A stretch of DNA of 39,035 nt from a virus, in the IMG/VR virus record IMGVR_UViG_3300002460_000085, positions 1 through 39,035 of that record; one strand, given 5' to 3'. Of this stretch, positions 39,020 to 39,035 are shown one piece after another. A program made the translations under genes and the position numbers. How positions within the stretch are numbered: the first letter of the stretch is position 1; every line of letters starts with the position of its first letter. A model generated the notes under the pieces. It did not search any database, was not told where the DNA came from, and saw only the letters and a list, made by a program, of their open reading frames with translations.

Positions 39020-39035
39020 ATGCGGATACGAACCT
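39020..39035 (+). CDS. Start of a further gene, cut by the window end
   Basis: An ATG at 39020 follows AGGAGGG at a usable distance. Only five codons (MRIRT) are visible before the window ends. Confidence 0.45.

Noticed and set aside
1-39035. CRISPR array, insertion sequence, integrase or tRNA genes
   Set aside because: No regularly spaced repeats, transposase or tyrosine/serine recombinase motifs, or cloverleaf sequences were found by reading both strands.

Overview
The window is a stretch of a tailed double-stranded DNA bacteriophage genome. It carries a short-tailed (podovirus, P22-type) virion module. This rests on a large terminase, a portal protein, a scaffold-like protein, a major capsid protein, a head-to-tail adaptor carrying the beta insertion common in that family, a P22 gp10-like tail hub, a block of alanine/glycine-rich ejection proteins and a beta-helix tail spike. 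Genes are tightly packed, with ATGA/GTGA overlaps, Shine-Dalgarno (SD) sites of AGGAGG type and frequent GTG or TTG starts. This fits a phage of a Gram-negative-like bacterium, and a lipobox and signal peptides agree. The host cannot be named from the sequence. No integrase, DNA polymerase, helicase, endolysin or tRNA was recognised, so either the genome extends beyond this window or those functions sit among the unknowns.

Layout. 55-3322 (+): a run of small overlapping genes, several with paired cysteines, one DUF1064 nuclease-like protein, one lipoprotein and one multi-pass membrane protein. 3323-3668: a non-coding, hairpin-rich gap between convergent operons. 3669-5513 (-): a left-going operon with a DUF4942 protein, an Arc-type ribbon-helix-helix (RHH) protein and an apparently frameshifted second RHH gene. 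5514-6165: a dense control region with three 17-bp operator-like sites and a series of palindromes. 6166-6516 (+): a winged-HTH/excisionase-like regulator that looks leaderless. 6517-7083: a second non-coding region with nested inverted repeats and AT-rich tandem repeats. 7084-8162 (-): five small overlapping genes. 8163-8395: a divergent intergenic region.

8396-19823 (+): tail and ejection module (adaptor, fibre-like proteins, beta-propeller hub, a GNAT-like protein and four ejection-type proteins), interrupted by one reversed, secreted small protein at 11011-11220. 19877-24207 (+): about 18 very small genes, including an RHH protein, a classical C2H2 zinc finger and several membrane peptides, with repeated sequences at gene junctions. 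24228-36407 (+): terminase, portal, scaffold, capsid and decoration-like proteins. This stretch also contains three candidate RNA elements: a 17-bp inverted repeat after terL, a promoter-terminator unit after the portal, and a three-way-junction fold before the capsid gene. 36430-39007 (+): a jelly-roll-like virion protein and a tail spike with an N-terminal signal peptide. A further gene begins at 39020 and runs off the window.

How they work together. The two left-going operons and the 5514-6165 region look like the decision and early-control part. The right-going blocks build the particle: terminase packages DNA through the portal into a scaffolded capsid, adaptor and hub close it, ejection proteins carry DNA into the host, and the fibres and spike bind it. 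The most unusual content is regulatory and RNA-level structure in the virion block, plus several short genes broken by apparent single-base frameshifts.
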